Assembly (NCBI GenBank): GCA_022059125.1
Contig: JAEUWY010000005.1
Location: forward strand, 1,798,001 to 1,862,000
Direction: 5' to 3'
DNA: 64,000 nt
Source: Corynespora cassiicola
Lineage: Eukaryota > Ascomycota > Dothideomycetes > Pleosporales > Corynesporascaceae
Made by a program: the position numbers and the translations under genes. The first letter of the stretch is position 1. Each line of letters begins with the position of its first letter. Below the pieces are notes generated by a model that did not search any database, was not told the DNA's origin, and saw only the letters and a list, made by a program, of their open reading frames with translations. Shown in pieces: positions 47,339-59,578 of the stretch.

Positions 47339-47354
47339 GAAATTCGCCTGCGCT

Positions 47355-47455
47355 TGACAAGAGTGGGACTCGAACCCACGCGGTTTCCCACTGCGGACGT
47401 TATAGTATTGAGACAATACCTAAACACAGCGCCTTAACCACTCGGCCATCTTGCC
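47355..47455 (-). tRNA. tRNA-Leu (anticodon UAG), with intron
   Basis: Read on the minus strand, the acceptor GGCAAGA pairs with TCTTGTC (one G-U) and the discriminator is A. The D-arm GCCGAGTGGTTAAGGC contains an A box (TGGCCGAGTGG, 47438-47448). The anticodon stem CTGTG/CGCAG encloses TTTAGG, an intron of about 22 nt and a final C. With the intron placed after position 37, the anticodon is TAG, which reads CTA/CTN Leu codons. A long variable arm (TGGGAAACC) marks a class II tRNA, and the T-arm is GTGGG-TTCGAGT-CCCAC with a perfect B box (47366-47376). No CCA is encoded, as usual in eukaryotes. The intron boundary could shift by a base. Confidence 0.93.
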
Positions 47456-48268
47456 TGAATGACGAATGGTAGCAGTTTTGCAAGGCTAATTGATATATAT
47501 ACCAATTCTCTTGAGAAACTCAAGCAGTATAGGTCAAGGGAGAGATTTGGTGGGGTCTTACTTGTTGGAATGGGACTTGAACATGTTTTCGCGAATAGGC
47601 GAATCAAAGCATGGTCGAAAAGGCTCTAGCGGGGCGGGGTTGACATGTGCTAAGCAGTCTAACACGCATGGGAGCCTGCGCGGCGCAGGCAGCTCTACGA
47701 ACAGTGTATCTTTAAATATTCCCTTAATTACTTTTCTAGATGCACGAATATATTTCTACATCTTTGCTGACGATAATTCGATCATGACAACTGGAATGTT
47801 GCGATGATCGTATCCGCATATTTGGCCGATGCGGCAAAGTACGACTAAAATACAAGCGAGACGAGCATTCAAGAAGATTGCGACCGACACTCAAACTAGT
47901 GGGAAAAAGAGGCATTTACCGGCGCACAAGTACGAGGGCGATCTTCCGAACAGACATCTAATGGAGGCGCATGCGGAATCCGTATTGCGTTGACGGTGTT
48001 GGGACGAGATATCGCGTAAACGGCCAGGCCAAAACCTCTTGACAGCTGCAATGCGACCCCACACGTAGCGCCTCTCAGCAGAACAACATACATACTAGGA
48101 ACTTAAGATTGAGATTATTCATGTCATGGGCACTGTCTACGAAGGGTTCCATAGCTTTTGCTCTGCAACTCTATCGAGAATCACCACAAAGACCCAGGCC
48201 TCCCTCACGTGTTAAAACAGCGAAGCATACTTTAAACAGTTCCTAAATGCATTTTTTTTACCTCACGA
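47456..48268. other. Intergenic region, no gene seen
   Basis: Upstream side of the tRNA gene and 3' side of the possible secreted protein gene. No protein-like frame on either strand. Confidence 0.45.
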
Positions 48269-48747
48269 TCAACCGAAGTAGTTGCTAGGTCCATAACAGG
48301 GCACCATAACAGAGCTCGTGGCTGCAAAACTCCCAGTCTGCAGGTTTGCAAATACGTTCGCGGGCATCCTGTCTCTCCGCTTAAGAGTGGTATCGAGTAG
48401 GATCGGATTTGCCGAGCAATCCTTAGTCTTATACATTTCTGAAATGCTCCTGGCACTCAAATATGGAAGAGAAAAAGGACTCACATATACAACAGCACCA
48501 TGCATGAGTTTCCTTCCAGTTGCAGGAACGGTCGGTGCTTGCCAAAGCTGAAGGCATGGCATGCAGAGTCGGGAAGCATGTCGAGCCATACGAATGGGGG
48601 ATGTGCGGTTATTAGGCTACCCCAGGAGTTTGGGCTACCTGTTGGCGTAAGAACGCGGGGGTAGTGAACTTGGTGCATTTTGTTGTTGGGCGATGCGTTG
48701 ACGTGGGTGGAGACTAGGGCGACTAGGAGTAAAGCCAGAAGTATCAT
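48269..48747 (-). CDS. Possible small secreted protein
   Basis: The ATG at 48747 opens a clear signal peptide, MILLALLLVALVSTHVNA, followed by a polar segment to LTPT. The frame then meets a possible intron (GTAGCC donor near 48638). Downstream, a 106-codon frame ending at 48269 continues with PATGRKLMHGAVVY and DCSANPILLDTT ... SSVMVPCYGPSNYFG, holding two Cys residues. Using an AAG acceptor near 48540 gives a product of about 120 residues, but the exact splice is uncertain. A second GT-AG pair (about 48436-48481) gives an alternative end. A TATA box lies about 195 bp upstream of the ATG. Short size, signal peptide and lack of known domains are effector-like, though function is unknown. Confidence 0.4.
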
Positions 48748-48940
48748 GGTGCAGGTGTGGTACTGCTTATCTTGAATTGTGTCGGAGAGAATCGATTAAT
48801 GTGTATGCTTGTGAGCAAGAGTAAGAGAGCTTGGCATAGGGCTGAAGATGAGGAATACGGTAAAGTTAGTGAATAGTTGTTTAGTGCCTCATGGGGATCA
48901 ACAACCAATCCTGAAGCTCTCGACGTGGCGCTGCAAGGGC

Positions 48941-48948
48941 ATATATAA
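48941..48948 (-). promoter_or_regulatory. TATA box of the possible secreted protein gene
   Basis: TTATATAT on the minus strand, about 195 bp upstream of the ATG at 48747 and within the 268-bp gap after the GPCR stop. Confidence 0.45.
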
Positions 48949-49015
48949 GGTGAAAGGCGTGGAAAAGAAGGAATTCCTTGTAATGTTGAATATAAATTCC
49001 ATTCTTCGAATAAAT

Positions 49016-50398
49016 TCATAGACTATTAACATGTGAGAGTGAATCTAGAGTTCTCTCAGCTTTGATCTCGTGTTCAACGTTGACTGCCATGATCTCCGGC
49101 GCAGGGACAGCCGGGGGTAACTTTGAGAACCTATCGCGCCAAGCACTAAGTGAAGTTTCATTGACTCCGTAAATGATGGCATCAGCGAATCCTTGGATAA
49201 CGATACACGCCTGAGAAAAACATTAACCATGTGTCCCGAATAAAGCACTACCACGGCACTTGCCTTGTCAACTGTTGCAATGCCAAATGGTGCCGCTCTC
49301 CCGCTGACGCTCTGGTAAATTCTGATGGTTGTAGGAATGGCCCAAATGAGCATATACACCAGTGGATACATCATCATCTGTCGAGCAAGCCTCTTTAGGA
49401 CAGGACTGGCCAGTCTCGTATGAGTTCTCCCATTTCCTGTACTGTCATTTTGTTCAATGTCAGGAATCGTGTCTTTGCTTGTAATATTGAGCGTATCTGA
49501 CGGCCGACCGATGCGATGGGTGGACGCGACAGATCCAGTCTCCGGGGAGATGTGTGACTCAAGGGCATTCGGGGAGCTTCCATCGTCGAACGAAACAAAT
49601 CGGCTATGAGCGTTGTATATGATGCGATACAAACGGGCATAGAGAGCGAGTATTATGATGATAATAAGCCAGCGGGGAATAAAGTTCACAAGTAAACGGA
49701 CCTTGTCGCTAGTGAACCAGCACCCTTCGTATCAATCAGCAAAATTCCCTACTCGAAGAAAAGGACATACAAGCGCCAATATCTCCGTAGTCGGCCAATG
49801 CTAGACCAAGTGCTGCCCAAAGCGAGGAGAGTCCCCATGGCACCAGCCAAAGGATGATCTTATGATTCTGAATCCAGGTGGATGAGTATTTATGGTTTGC
49901 TAAGATCAAGTATGTAGAGATGGCTATTAATAGCACCCAGTAGTCTGCTGTTGTAACATTAGATCCAGATACTCAATAGATTTCCGTGGGCTTAGAGCAG
50001 GGACCTACTCTGAACTACAAAGAGCTGGGTCATGAAACCATTAAAGCTGCAGAATTTCTTTTGGGATGGATCACCAAGCGGATGCCCGGCTAAATTGACA
50101 GCACATGACGACAGAAAATTTACAGCCATCCAAAAATCCGATATTGCCAATCCTAGAATGAGTTGATGGCGAAACGTACGGACTTGTTTAAAAAGCTGTG
50201 ATCCTAATGTCAGTTGCCGCCGTAGTACTGTCAAGTCTTACTCACGCAGAAACTCAATATGATCCATCCTGCTCCGACAATACTAAGCACTGACACAGCC
50301 AATATGACTTGATTCAGTGTACGTACTTCTTGCGTGTTGGATGGAACAGACAACGTTATCCTGGCAAAGAGCCGTTGATCTACGTCGATGTGTATCAT
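49016..50398 (-). CDS. cAMP-receptor-like G protein-coupled receptor (GprH-like, class V)
   Basis: Five exons: 50398-50246, 50195-50009, 49947-49771, 49724-49264 and 49210-49016, giving 390 residues. Seven hydrophobic segments are visible, with family marks RHQLILGLAISDFWMA (TM2), VQTDYWVLLIAISTYLILAN (TM3), GAWCWFTSD in the second extracellular loop, FIPRWLIIIIILALYARLY (TM5), YPLVYMLIWAIPTTIRI (TM6) and QGFADAIIYGVNE (TM7). These match the Dictyostelium cAR/fungal cAMP-receptor-like group. Intracellular loop 3 is long, Ser/Thr-rich and hydrophilic. Such receptors signal through heterotrimeric G proteins in carbon sensing and development. The last intron has a GC donor (GCAAGT...CTCAG); reading through it puts the conserved TM7 motif out of frame, so the GC-AG splice is well supported. 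Confidence 0.92.
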
Positions 50399-51956
50399 TG
50401 TAACGAGAAAGGCCGAGAGGCGGGATCGTGCCCGCAGGTGTGCCGTGGAGAAACGTATCAGTCAAATATACACTATAACTTATGAATTGCGATGCATGTA
50501 TGCGGTGACCTCTACTGCAAGGCGGCGTTCTCTCATTCATAAAGTGTCGACCGCCCCATTCTGAGGTGTCTTTATCAACGACCCCCAAACAGCGCGGAGA
50601 AGCAAAGAATAAGAAAAGTCCTGACCGTCACAATGCATGAAAGGGATGCGTTCCTGCGTGTGGTTCTTATCTTGCCAACGGCATGAATCAAGAAAAGCAA
50701 TTTTAGACCCTTGTCAGTTGCTCGCCCGAGAGATAGGGCTAACACGAGGTAGGAAAGCCTAGTGAATCTTGAAGATTGATTGGGTGCTTACCAAGGCGTC
50801 ACCTACGAAGGCTCGCTATGCCTGGCGAATGGCGGGTGACAACTGACAACGAACCCATGGAGGCGGGACTTGGGGTCTGCCATCGGCCTGAAACTCGACG
50901 CCACAACCGAAGGCGAATGCATTTGTCCAAAATTGGCACAAGGCACCCCACGTTAACCCCATGATCTGTAGCAGATCACGCACAAAAACAGAACTTAAGT
51001 GGAGGTACAAGTGCAATACGGAGTTGGGCATCTTCTGACAATGGGAGGGTTGGGAGAATGGCATTCGTTGAACGAGTGAATGGTATGAGCGCTGGCAACC
51101 TGACAACACACAGGTGTTCCCTGAGTCAAAATAAGGTTATGAGAGGATGCGGAACATTTATCGTTGGGCTCCACTGTCGTCTTCATGTCTCAAACGCGGC
51201 TACCTCGTAAGCCAAAGCTGAGACGGCAGAGTCGAATCAGCGATGTATTGCGTAGCGCATCGATGGAAATAGGGCGTCCCAAGGCCTTGGTATCGCTCCC
51301 TAATCTCTCGCGCTAGAATGTAGCCATTGCGACTGGCCCGAAAGATTTTGAAGGCAGATGCGCCTCGGACGAAGTACGCCTGTGTGGGGTTGATCCACGG
51401 GGAGCCGTCTCTGGGCTAGATACGAGGATTCGTATAGGGGTCTAGTAGTCATCTGTGTCAAGGGCCTTGCTGAATGTTAATTAATGGAGGCCTAATATTG
51501 AAATAGTCAGAGACAGGGTTGTAGATAAGACACAACAGTGTCTCGCTGCCGCGAACCCCTGACTTGTCGCGACAGGAGACTAAATACATTGTGAGCTGCA
51601 TGAAATGCCCAGTTAGCTGACTTTTGTTGTGTCTACATACTTTCATTACACATAGGTGGGGACAGAGTCGATGCAATTATTGGTTGTAGACAAGAAATTG
51701 TCATTAGTTTTCTTGGTGGACGTTTTGTATTCAAAATAGCGGGAATTTAACAGCCCATACTAAACGTATCGACTGCGTACCTAAATGAACAGCCCGGAAC
51801 ACCTGGGGCGGCCAAGACTCGACCCGTGATGGCTGATATGGTGTAATTGGCCCGTGCACCACAAAAGCGGGTCACTCCCGCGGAGGTTCCTTGGACGCGC
51901 GCCCACACGCAACGACAACCCAAGATGTCGCATGGGGCCCCGCTGCCCGCTCGATT
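50399..51956. other. Divergent intergenic region, no gene seen
   Basis: Between the starts of the GPCR (-) and MDM1 (+). Several short frames on both strands lack conserved pattern. One at 50283-50588 overlaps the GPCR first exon antiparallel in frame only. Confidence 0.5.
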
Positions 51957-54900
51957 ATGGCCCTGAAGCGCAGAGATGTAGTCCTCGCCGCCGTCGCCGT
52001 CTTCATCGCATGGGGTTACCTCACACACTGGCAACCCAAGCTCCTCTACCTTCCCTACGCCTTCGTCGCCGGCATCGTCGCAACCCTCGCAGGTCAAGCA
52101 TGGCTGACCCTCACAACCGCCTGGAAGAAGGACCCCGGCCATGAAGACGCGGTCGACTACGGCCCCAAGCATGTGGCCTTCCTCGCGCCAGCCAGATGGA
52201 AGGCGGAGCGGGAGGCGCTGACCAAGCGGTCAATGTACATGATGGAGCCCATCTATCCGGCTTCTTTTGTCATCTCGGACAGTATCGACGTGCTCCTCGG
52301 CTTGATACTGCGCGACTTTGTAAAGAGCTGGTACGGAAATATCAGCAAGAGCCCGACCTTTGTAAACGAGGTCGACCGTGCCATCCGGGCCGCGCTGGGA
52401 GAAGTCAAAGATCGGATACTGGCGGCGGACATGGTGGACACGGTCGTATCACGCATGATTCCTATGATGACCGATCATCTCAAGTCTGCATACGAGGCCG
52501 AGCGTGCAGTCCGTGGCCGTAAACTTTCACGAAACGTTACCGAGTCAGAAGAGCTGGATCTTGCCATTGCTGCCAAGTACAAGGAGGGGCGACTGCACCC
52601 TGCGGCGTCATTGGCGTATTCGAATACGAAGCTCGTCCAACAACAGCATCTTCGTACCATTGTAGCGAGACTGCTTCCTAAAATAATGCCAGCCAACATG
52701 ACCACGAGTCCTGCCGTCAATGTCCTAATCAAAGAGATCGTCGCTTGCGCCATTCTGTCACCTGTGATGCAGATGCTTGCCGATCCTGATACTTGGAATC
52801 AACTGATAGAAGGTTATGTACGTCTACCTACTCTCCACACTCTCTTCATCCGCTAATGGTACCAGGGTCGCACTCTCCTGCAGGAACGAAAGACCGTCCA
52901 GAAACTACGCGCAGCTCTCGACGAACACGCACCTCCCTCTCCGAGGAGTCCAAAGAATGTGCAGTTTCCGAAACTTGCACCAGGCGATAACGAGCGGAAA
53001 TTTGAACGATTTATCAGAGCTATCCGGCAAACCAACACTCTAGCGGATGCCCGGCGTTTCCGTAGTGAAGTTTCCAGTCAGTTGCGAAAAGACTCAGCAA
53101 TCGACGGACAGGACCCCATATACCTCCGCCGTTTAGAGACCGCGAGAAATATACTGGATCAAAAGGTGGCCAACCTAGGTGCGGGAGGATCAGTAAGAGC
53201 CAAGGTCACAGCGAAGGAAAAGCCAAAGCACAAGCGAACATCGTCCAAATTCGAAAACGCTTCTCTAAGAGATGTTCTGTATGATGCTTCTGGTCTCTCA
53301 TGTTTCATGGAGTTCATGGACCAGTCGAATTTGATGCGTTTGGTTCAGTTCTGGATCGTTGTCGATGGCTTCCGAAATCCGCTGGAACAGGATACTGATG
53401 AACCCATGGAACAATTTGGAGCGTTGCCTACATGGACCGACTCTGACAGGGCCGACATGGCTCAGATCAATGAGGCCTATCTATCGAAGCCAGAACTGAA
53501 GCTGCTTCCACACGCGCGCCAAGCAGTTACGGAATTTCTCAAAGCCGGGCGTTCTGCTACACCGCAGCAATATTTCAATGCAAGAAGATCTCTCTTGCAG
53601 GCTCAGACTGCGGTTTATGAACAATTACAAGAACCATATTTCCGGAGGTTCAAGAAGTCAAATCTCTACTTCAAATGGCTCGCTATGGACGAAGCAGCTA
53701 ATGCAGATAGAAGCGCTGTCAAAACAAGGGTCGTGGCACAAACTCTTGACAACAACACCCAGACAACCCCTTCTAGAATGGTACGAAGCCAGTCAAGCCA
53801 GAAAACAGCTCTGCAGATTCCAGATTTGCGCAGAGCTGCCGCTTCGTCAACCGACCTCAAAAGTCAAGGCAAAATAAACGACATCGAAGCCCCAGCACGG
53901 CGATCCTTGGACAGTGGTGCGCCGAGTCGTTCACCTCTTTTCGATGATGGCTACGATAGCGATCCCCTTGCAGGCTCAACTGCAAGTCTTGACTCGGATT
54001 TTGGTTCTCGTCCAAACGGAAACGATTCTCGTGTAGTAGATGCCATGCAGGCCGCACTGGATGATATAATGGGAGATGAGCCTGAGGGTTCAATCTTCCA
54101 CGATGCCAGCATACATTCGCCACAGGACACAGACTCTTTGAAAGGTTCTGTAGAGATACCACGTGTGCTATCACCCAATCCAGGAGCAATGCGCGGAAAA
54201 GAGAAGCCAAGTATAGCGTCCCTCGGCCTTGTCGGCGAGCCCCGAACGCGAGGGGTATTCAAAGATGACCTGTTTGGCGAAGAAGAGCAATTTCTTGAAG
54301 ACGAGGTTGAAGACACTGGAGCTCATAAAATAGCCGAGGAGGATGAAATCCACGAGGCAGCGCCTGGCGACCTGGGTTTGGCAGAAGCTATCGATGCACT
54401 CACATCTGACATTGAGCGCCTAGTAACCCAAGAATCGATTGTAGATTCTTTGACTGCCAAGGCCGAACTAACAAACAATGCCGCTGAGCTCAGGATCCTG
54501 CGAAAGTCCAAATCCAGCCTGCAGCGAGAGATACAGCGCAAAGAGCTACAGCGACAACAGTATATTGTCCAAGAGAGCGACAATAGCTTGTACGGCCGCG
54601 CGACAGTGTTCATCCAATCCATCATGGTAGGGACAGAGGAGGATGGAAAAGAATATGCAATGTGTAAGTTTGCCATAAATTTGTTGGTAACCAGGTGCTA
54701 ATTAGTGCAATTAGATGTCATTGAAGTTCGCAGGCGCGCGGGTGATCAAATGCCCGCCGCAGCTTGGGTTGTGAGCCGAAGGTATAGCGAGTTTCACGAA
54801 CTGAATAAGAAGCTTCGTGGGAAATTCCCTCAAGTCAGACATTTGGAGTTTCCTCGTCGACAAGTCATGCTTAAGCTACAGAAGGACTTCTTACAAAAAA

Positions 54901-55867
54901 GAAGGCTTGGACTCGAGAAATATCTGAGGGTGAGTGGCTGATCATTCATTTATCCATTGGACGAAATACTGACGAGTCATGTCAACCAGGAGCTCCTTCT
55001 TATACCAGCTGTCTGCCGTAGCCGCGAGCTTCGTGCCTTTCTTTCGCAGGCTGCCATAAATCCAGCCGACTCCTCTCTGTCCCAGAATCCAAACGGAAAT
55101 GACTTCGTCTCGCGCATATACAGCTCTGTCGCCGATGGTATGGAGGAGTTCCTCGGGAACATTCCTGTTCTCGATCAGCTTTCCGTCGCAGGCCAAAATC
55201 TCATCTCGGCAGCGACTAGTCAGCTTTCGGCGAACGGGAATCCCGTAGCACCTCCAGGTCTTGCCCCTGCTCCAGTTCTGTCAGTAGGTCAGCCCACTTC
55301 CGATGCCGAGGCTGAGGCGGAGCTGCTTGCCTTCGAAAACAAAGAGCTGGAACCATTCATAAAACCCATATGTGATCTCTTCCTCGAAACGTTCGAACTC
55401 AATCGCGAGAACAATTGGTTACGTGGTCGTGCTGTAGTGGTAGTCCTACACCAGCTTCTCGGCGGGACCATCGAGCGTAAAGTTCGCGATAGTTTTTACT
55501 CGCTTACGTCTGAAGACAACATTGCCAAATATGTTGATACAGTCAAGGATTCCATGTGGCCTCAAGGCAGGATGAAGCAGGGTGCAGAGCGCACGCCGCA
55601 GGACAGAGCAAAGAGTAGGAAGGAAGCTGGCGTCGTGCTAACGACGCTGATACCGGAGCTTGCAGCAAGTGTAGTCGGAAGAGCGAATGCACAGATGGCA
55701 GGACGAAGGCTAGAGGCCACGATAAACAATCCGCGTTTGATGTAAGTCACGCCGTACGCTGAACTTGGTCACCAAGAAGGTGCTAACCTCTTTGCAGAAC
55801 TCATCTTGCTTTTACCCTCTTTGATGAGATGATTCAGGTCTTGTTCCCAGATGTGCATGTTAAATGA
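51957..55867 (+). CDS. MDM1: Sorting nexin MDM1/SNX13-type (PXA-RGS-PX-Nexin_C)
   Basis: Five exons: 51957-52817, 52866-54663, 54715-54929, 54990-55741 and 55798-55867, giving 1,231 residues. Two N-terminal hydrophobic segments (VVLAAVAVFIAWGYL and LPYAFVAGIVATLAGQAWL) anchor it in the ER. A PXA domain follows (about 85-285), then an RGS-like domain (about 415-565, starting SLRDVLYDASGLSCFMEFMD). A disordered acidic region and a coiled coil come next. The PX domain (about 865-960) includes WVVSRRYSEFHELNKKL, and a Nexin_C domain lies at about 1035-1200. The order is diagnostic for Mdm1/SNX13/SNX14, tethers at ER-vacuole/lysosome contacts linked to lipid-droplet biogenesis. I chose the ATG at 51957 because it directly precedes the first membrane segment. 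Confidence 0.94.
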
Positions 55868-56048
55868 TTAGATATTGCATATGCATGTTGGGCGTTGGAT
55901 AAGCATAAGGCGGAGTCTTCACGCTTGGTACTTTGCACAACTGGTTCGCCTGACCCTTTTGAATAAATACGTTTATTTGGTGACAAGTGAGCATCATGAC
56001 GTATCTACACAACCGAAAATCAACCCTTTGCTTTTGCTCCTGGCCCCT

Positions 56049-57804
56049 TCACGGGCCAATCGGGTCTCCTGCGAGACTCAATTTGAAACCCCCTGGTACT
56101 TGCGTTTGAAATACACGGTCTGGATCATACTTTTCCGCCACAGTATTCATGTGCTCAAGATTGGCTTTCCCGTAGCTTGCCAGTGAATCTTGAGATTTGT
56201 ATGCGTAGTCTAGGTAGACATATTCGTTGTCCGCGCCAATTCCGATGGCGTATTCTTTCAGCTCACGAATGAAGGACTCACCAAATGAATGAAAAATGTC
56301 ATCCTGAGAGGGAGATTGCCAAGCGAGGTAGGTTTGCCACACTATGACTTGTCAGCGCATAGATAGGAAGATTGTGGGGATTATGCCAACGTACACACCA
56401 AGGGCTCGTCAAAACGATCTAGTCCCAGCACATTGCCGCCTTTCTCTATCGAATGTTTGGCAAATAATGGAGGAAAGGGCTGGAACGTGTCTTGCAGTAT
56501 CCAATTTCCGGAAGGGTCCGCCGCTTTGATGTCGTCGACGTATCGGTTATGGATCTCAATGGCCTTTTTGTACATACGAATGTCGTTCTTGAATGTCAAG
56601 GTAAAAAAGGAGTCGCTTTTCTTTCATTAGCAATGCGGCCATAAGCATACTACTACGGTGGTTCAAGCTCACCGATAGCCCGAAGGCTGCTCCAGCTCGT
56701 TTGCCAAGTCTGTCATGTTTGTGAACCGCATTGAATCACTGAAGTTACCCGGAATGGCCAAGAATTCGTTATAAGCCTTGGGCCTCTCCACCTCCCGTGT
56801 ATAATCATAGGCTTCTATAATTATGGTCGCATCGTTATGGCTCATATATTGCCATATGCCGATGACAGACGCATATGGGTCGTCTTCCACTCGATCAGCA
56901 AAATTTTTCATCGCTTCGAGATGCGCGAGGGTGGTGTCATTTGGGTATACCACAAGGCCGCCCCAGATCTTAGTCGCCTGGAAGGCGATGAGATCGAAGC
57001 GCGTCACGATTCCCAAATTATTACTTCCGCCTTTGAGCGCCTTGAAGAGGTCCGAATTTGTGGTTGGGTTCGCGTCGACAATCTCTCCCGAGCCAAGCAC
57101 AACCTGGAAGTTCGCGACGTTGTCGCAGACGAGGCCTTTGCGGCCTGCGTAGAATGAATTGCCTCCGCCAAGAACCAGGCCTGCAACCCCCACGTTGCCC
57201 GCTCTGCCTCCCGCGACTGCAACTCCGAACTTGTCGAGCGTCGAGTACACGCTGTTCCATCTGGCTCCTGGCTGGACTGCTGCAGTGCTGTTCTCAGCGT
57301 AATAAGTTGTCGAATTCATGAAACCGAGGTCGACAGTGACGCCATTCTCGATGCCTGCCGCCCCCGCCCAGGTTGTGTGGCCGCCGGACCGAACAGCAAA
57401 ATGGCATTGCGAGGACTTGTTCGCAGTCACTAGTGTTACTACAGTCAATGACACTTCTTCGGCCGTGAGAGGTTGGATGATGCATGTCGGCTCGAGTTGC
57501 GCCGCGAGCGACCAATACGAGGTAGTTCGCGCAGTGTATGCTTCAGAGTCAGGATAAAGGATGCGATGAGCTAGACCGGCGTTCTCGAGCGCTTTGCACT
57601 AGAGATTGTTAGATCTTTTGAGTCTCTATCTTGGAAGTCTTATGAACATACACATTCTCGTGGCTCCTCGGTCTTGTTTGCTTGGGTAGTCCAAAGGCTG
57701 TCGTATGCTGCTGCGTCCTGTTGTTGCCAATCTTGATGACCCACTGTTTCTTCAGTGTGGGCGAGACCACTGGCTAGGAACACAAAAGGTAGAATGGAAT
57801 ACAT
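56049..57804 (-). CDS. Secreted FAD-linked oxidoreductase (BBE-like)
   Basis: Four exons: 57804-57652, 57598-56673, 56615-56395 and 56341-56049, giving 530 residues. Residues 1-16 (MYSILPFVFLASGLAH) form a signal peptide. The FAD-binding PCMH fold shows SYWSLAAQLEPTCIIQP and the FAD-pyrophosphate loop FAVRSGGHTTWAGA. The His in SGGH is the usual covalent FAD site. GLVLGGGNSFYAGRKGLVCD and LKGGSNNLGIVTRFD follow. The C-terminal BBE domain has YGKANLEHMNTVAEKYDPDRVF. I see no Cys in the GLVLGGGNSF region of the kind that gives bicovalent flavinylation, so the flavin is probably singly linked. Relatives oxidise sugars, alkaloids or secondary-metabolite intermediates. The substrate is unknown and no cluster is visible. 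It converges with MDM1, 181 bp between stops. Confidence 0.9.
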
Positions 57805-58102
57805 TTTTCAGAACATGTCACGCTCAAAGCAGCAGCAGTGTAAAGATAGAGTATAAACAAGAGTTTGTGGCCTTGTGTCAGATTTTGAAGCCAGCCGTGA
57901 TAGACGAGGGGCGGATGTATGCTCACGAAAGGCAAGGGGCCCTGCAGATTCCTTCTCGAAAAGTGAGCTCCGCCGGATCACTTCGTGTGTTCAAGGTACC
58001 CCGCCCTTCTATGACCAGGACGTGGCGATATGCCTTCAATTGATCCACAATTAAGGTGTAAACCACTATTCATAAAAGGCCTGAACTGTTGGATCTCGCA
58101 AA
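57805..58102. other. Gap between BBE-like gene and the broken gene
   Basis: About 300 bp without coding signal: the 5' side of the oxidoreductase and the 3' side of the broken gene. Confidence 0.5.
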
Positions 58103-59578
58103 TCAATCGGCATTTTCGAGAACGAACAAGCTCCTGCTCCATTCGAACGATTTTTCCATTCGCTTCCTCATAAGTTGTAGCATTATGGGGTCAATCTTGG
58201 GCTCGGGATGCGGTTTGTGAAAGTCATTGGAAATGTCGAAGCGTTGAAGCCATTCATGATCATTTCTGCCGGTGGGAAGGTCTGTTTGCTGGAGCTTGTC
58301 AGAAAATAAAGCCATGCGCGGCGCATCCATGGTCTCAAGTTTAATAGGGCTTTTCCTACTTGATATTCGCCAAATTCTTCGGCTATCATGCATCAGAATA
58401 TCTTTCAGCATGCGATACGCGTTGTCTTCCAAAGGTGCCAGAAGCCAGGCCGTTCAGGCATGATGTCTTGTATGTGTTTCGATCTTGCATGCATCAGATT
58501 GAATAGGAAGAGTTCCAGTGCACCCAATATCGTATCATAATTTTGGGAAGAGGCTGATCGCTTTGTACCTAATCTTGAAACCGTCGATAACAGTCGCTGG
58601 CGTGCAGAAACTCGTCGTAGATACATTGTCAATTCTCGAGAATCTGCACGTCATTAAATATCTCATGCAATATCAATTCATAGAATTTTGCGCGACTGGA
58701 TTCCTTTAGAATTTGGTATTGATTGAGGAGCTGGATGTAGCTTCGCATGTACGAAGGCTGCGTCTGAAGCAACCATATGTGATTGCTAGATTCATCAAAT
58801 CGCGGTTTGGCCTGGGATAGAAGAGCCTCAATGTCGAATAGAGGAAGTGCCGTGAATGATTGGTTCGTATATTTCGACCAGTATGCAATTTCGTCGGATT
58901 CCTTGAACCCTAGATGGGCCAGCTCGGCCCACGTAGTGGATGTCGTTGATTCCTCCCGATCCAAACATTCTAAGATCTGATAAACGATGCGGCGGAGAAA
59001 GGACAGAAGATCCGCTAGAGCCTCGATAATCAGGCGCGTGCGCAGAAACCCGACAATATCCCATCTATGAACAGCCTTCGGTTCCCACCATGCCAGTTTT
59101 CCGTACCTTGCGCCATGAATCACCACACAGCTTGGGGAATGTTCCAGGTCAAAAAATCCTATAGCCCAGCTGAGCGCGGGCTCCTTGTTATCGAAAGGTG
59201 CCCATGTCTCTGGTGAGAAGTGCGTGCGATAGTGCTGTAAGCTGAACATCTTTGTAGGATCTATGCTGAGATCTTCAGCATTTATGTAAGGCAATAATAA
59301 GCTCTTTCACATCTTTCGCGCATCCTTGAAGTAAGGTTCTGGCTGAATGTATCGAAATATGAGCCACTCGTGGGGATACAAGTCTGGCTCCACTTGCAAT
59401 AGCCAAGCTCTACGCTTGTTTCGTCCTTTTTTCTCCACCTGCTCATTATCTTGTCTCCTTTGATGCGACATTGCTCTTGCAAGTACATTATATCATTATT
59501 GACCTGGGAGACATAACTTTCAAGCACCTTCTGAGCTTCAGCGTCAAGTATCTTTCTCTTGTAGCAGAACCTGTCCAT
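58103..59578 (-). pseudogene. Decayed member of an uncharacterised fungal protein family
   Basis: Protein-like sequence runs without gap over about 1.45 kb but changes frame. An N-terminal piece starts MDRFCYKRKILDAEAQKV. The frame shifts at an A6 run (about 59,435). The next piece (LYPHEWLIFRYIQPEPYF) is cut by a TGA at about 59,314, then continues in the same frame through HRWDIVGFLRTRLIIEA to 58629. Two more one-base shifts follow, near 58,633 and in a T-run near 58,437, before the end ENAD at 58103. The block with WDIVGF and LIIEALADLL recalls a widespread fungal hypothetical family of unknown function. Some breaks could be introns: a GTGCAG...CCAG pair near 58,633 and a GTGAAA...TCAG pair near 59,300 do restore frame. 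The homopolymer shifts cannot be explained that way. Confidence 0.55.

Noticed and set aside
50283..50588. 101-codon minus-strand frame overlapping the GPCR first exon
   Set aside because: It is in another frame from the GPCR exon, which closes perfectly with the following exons.
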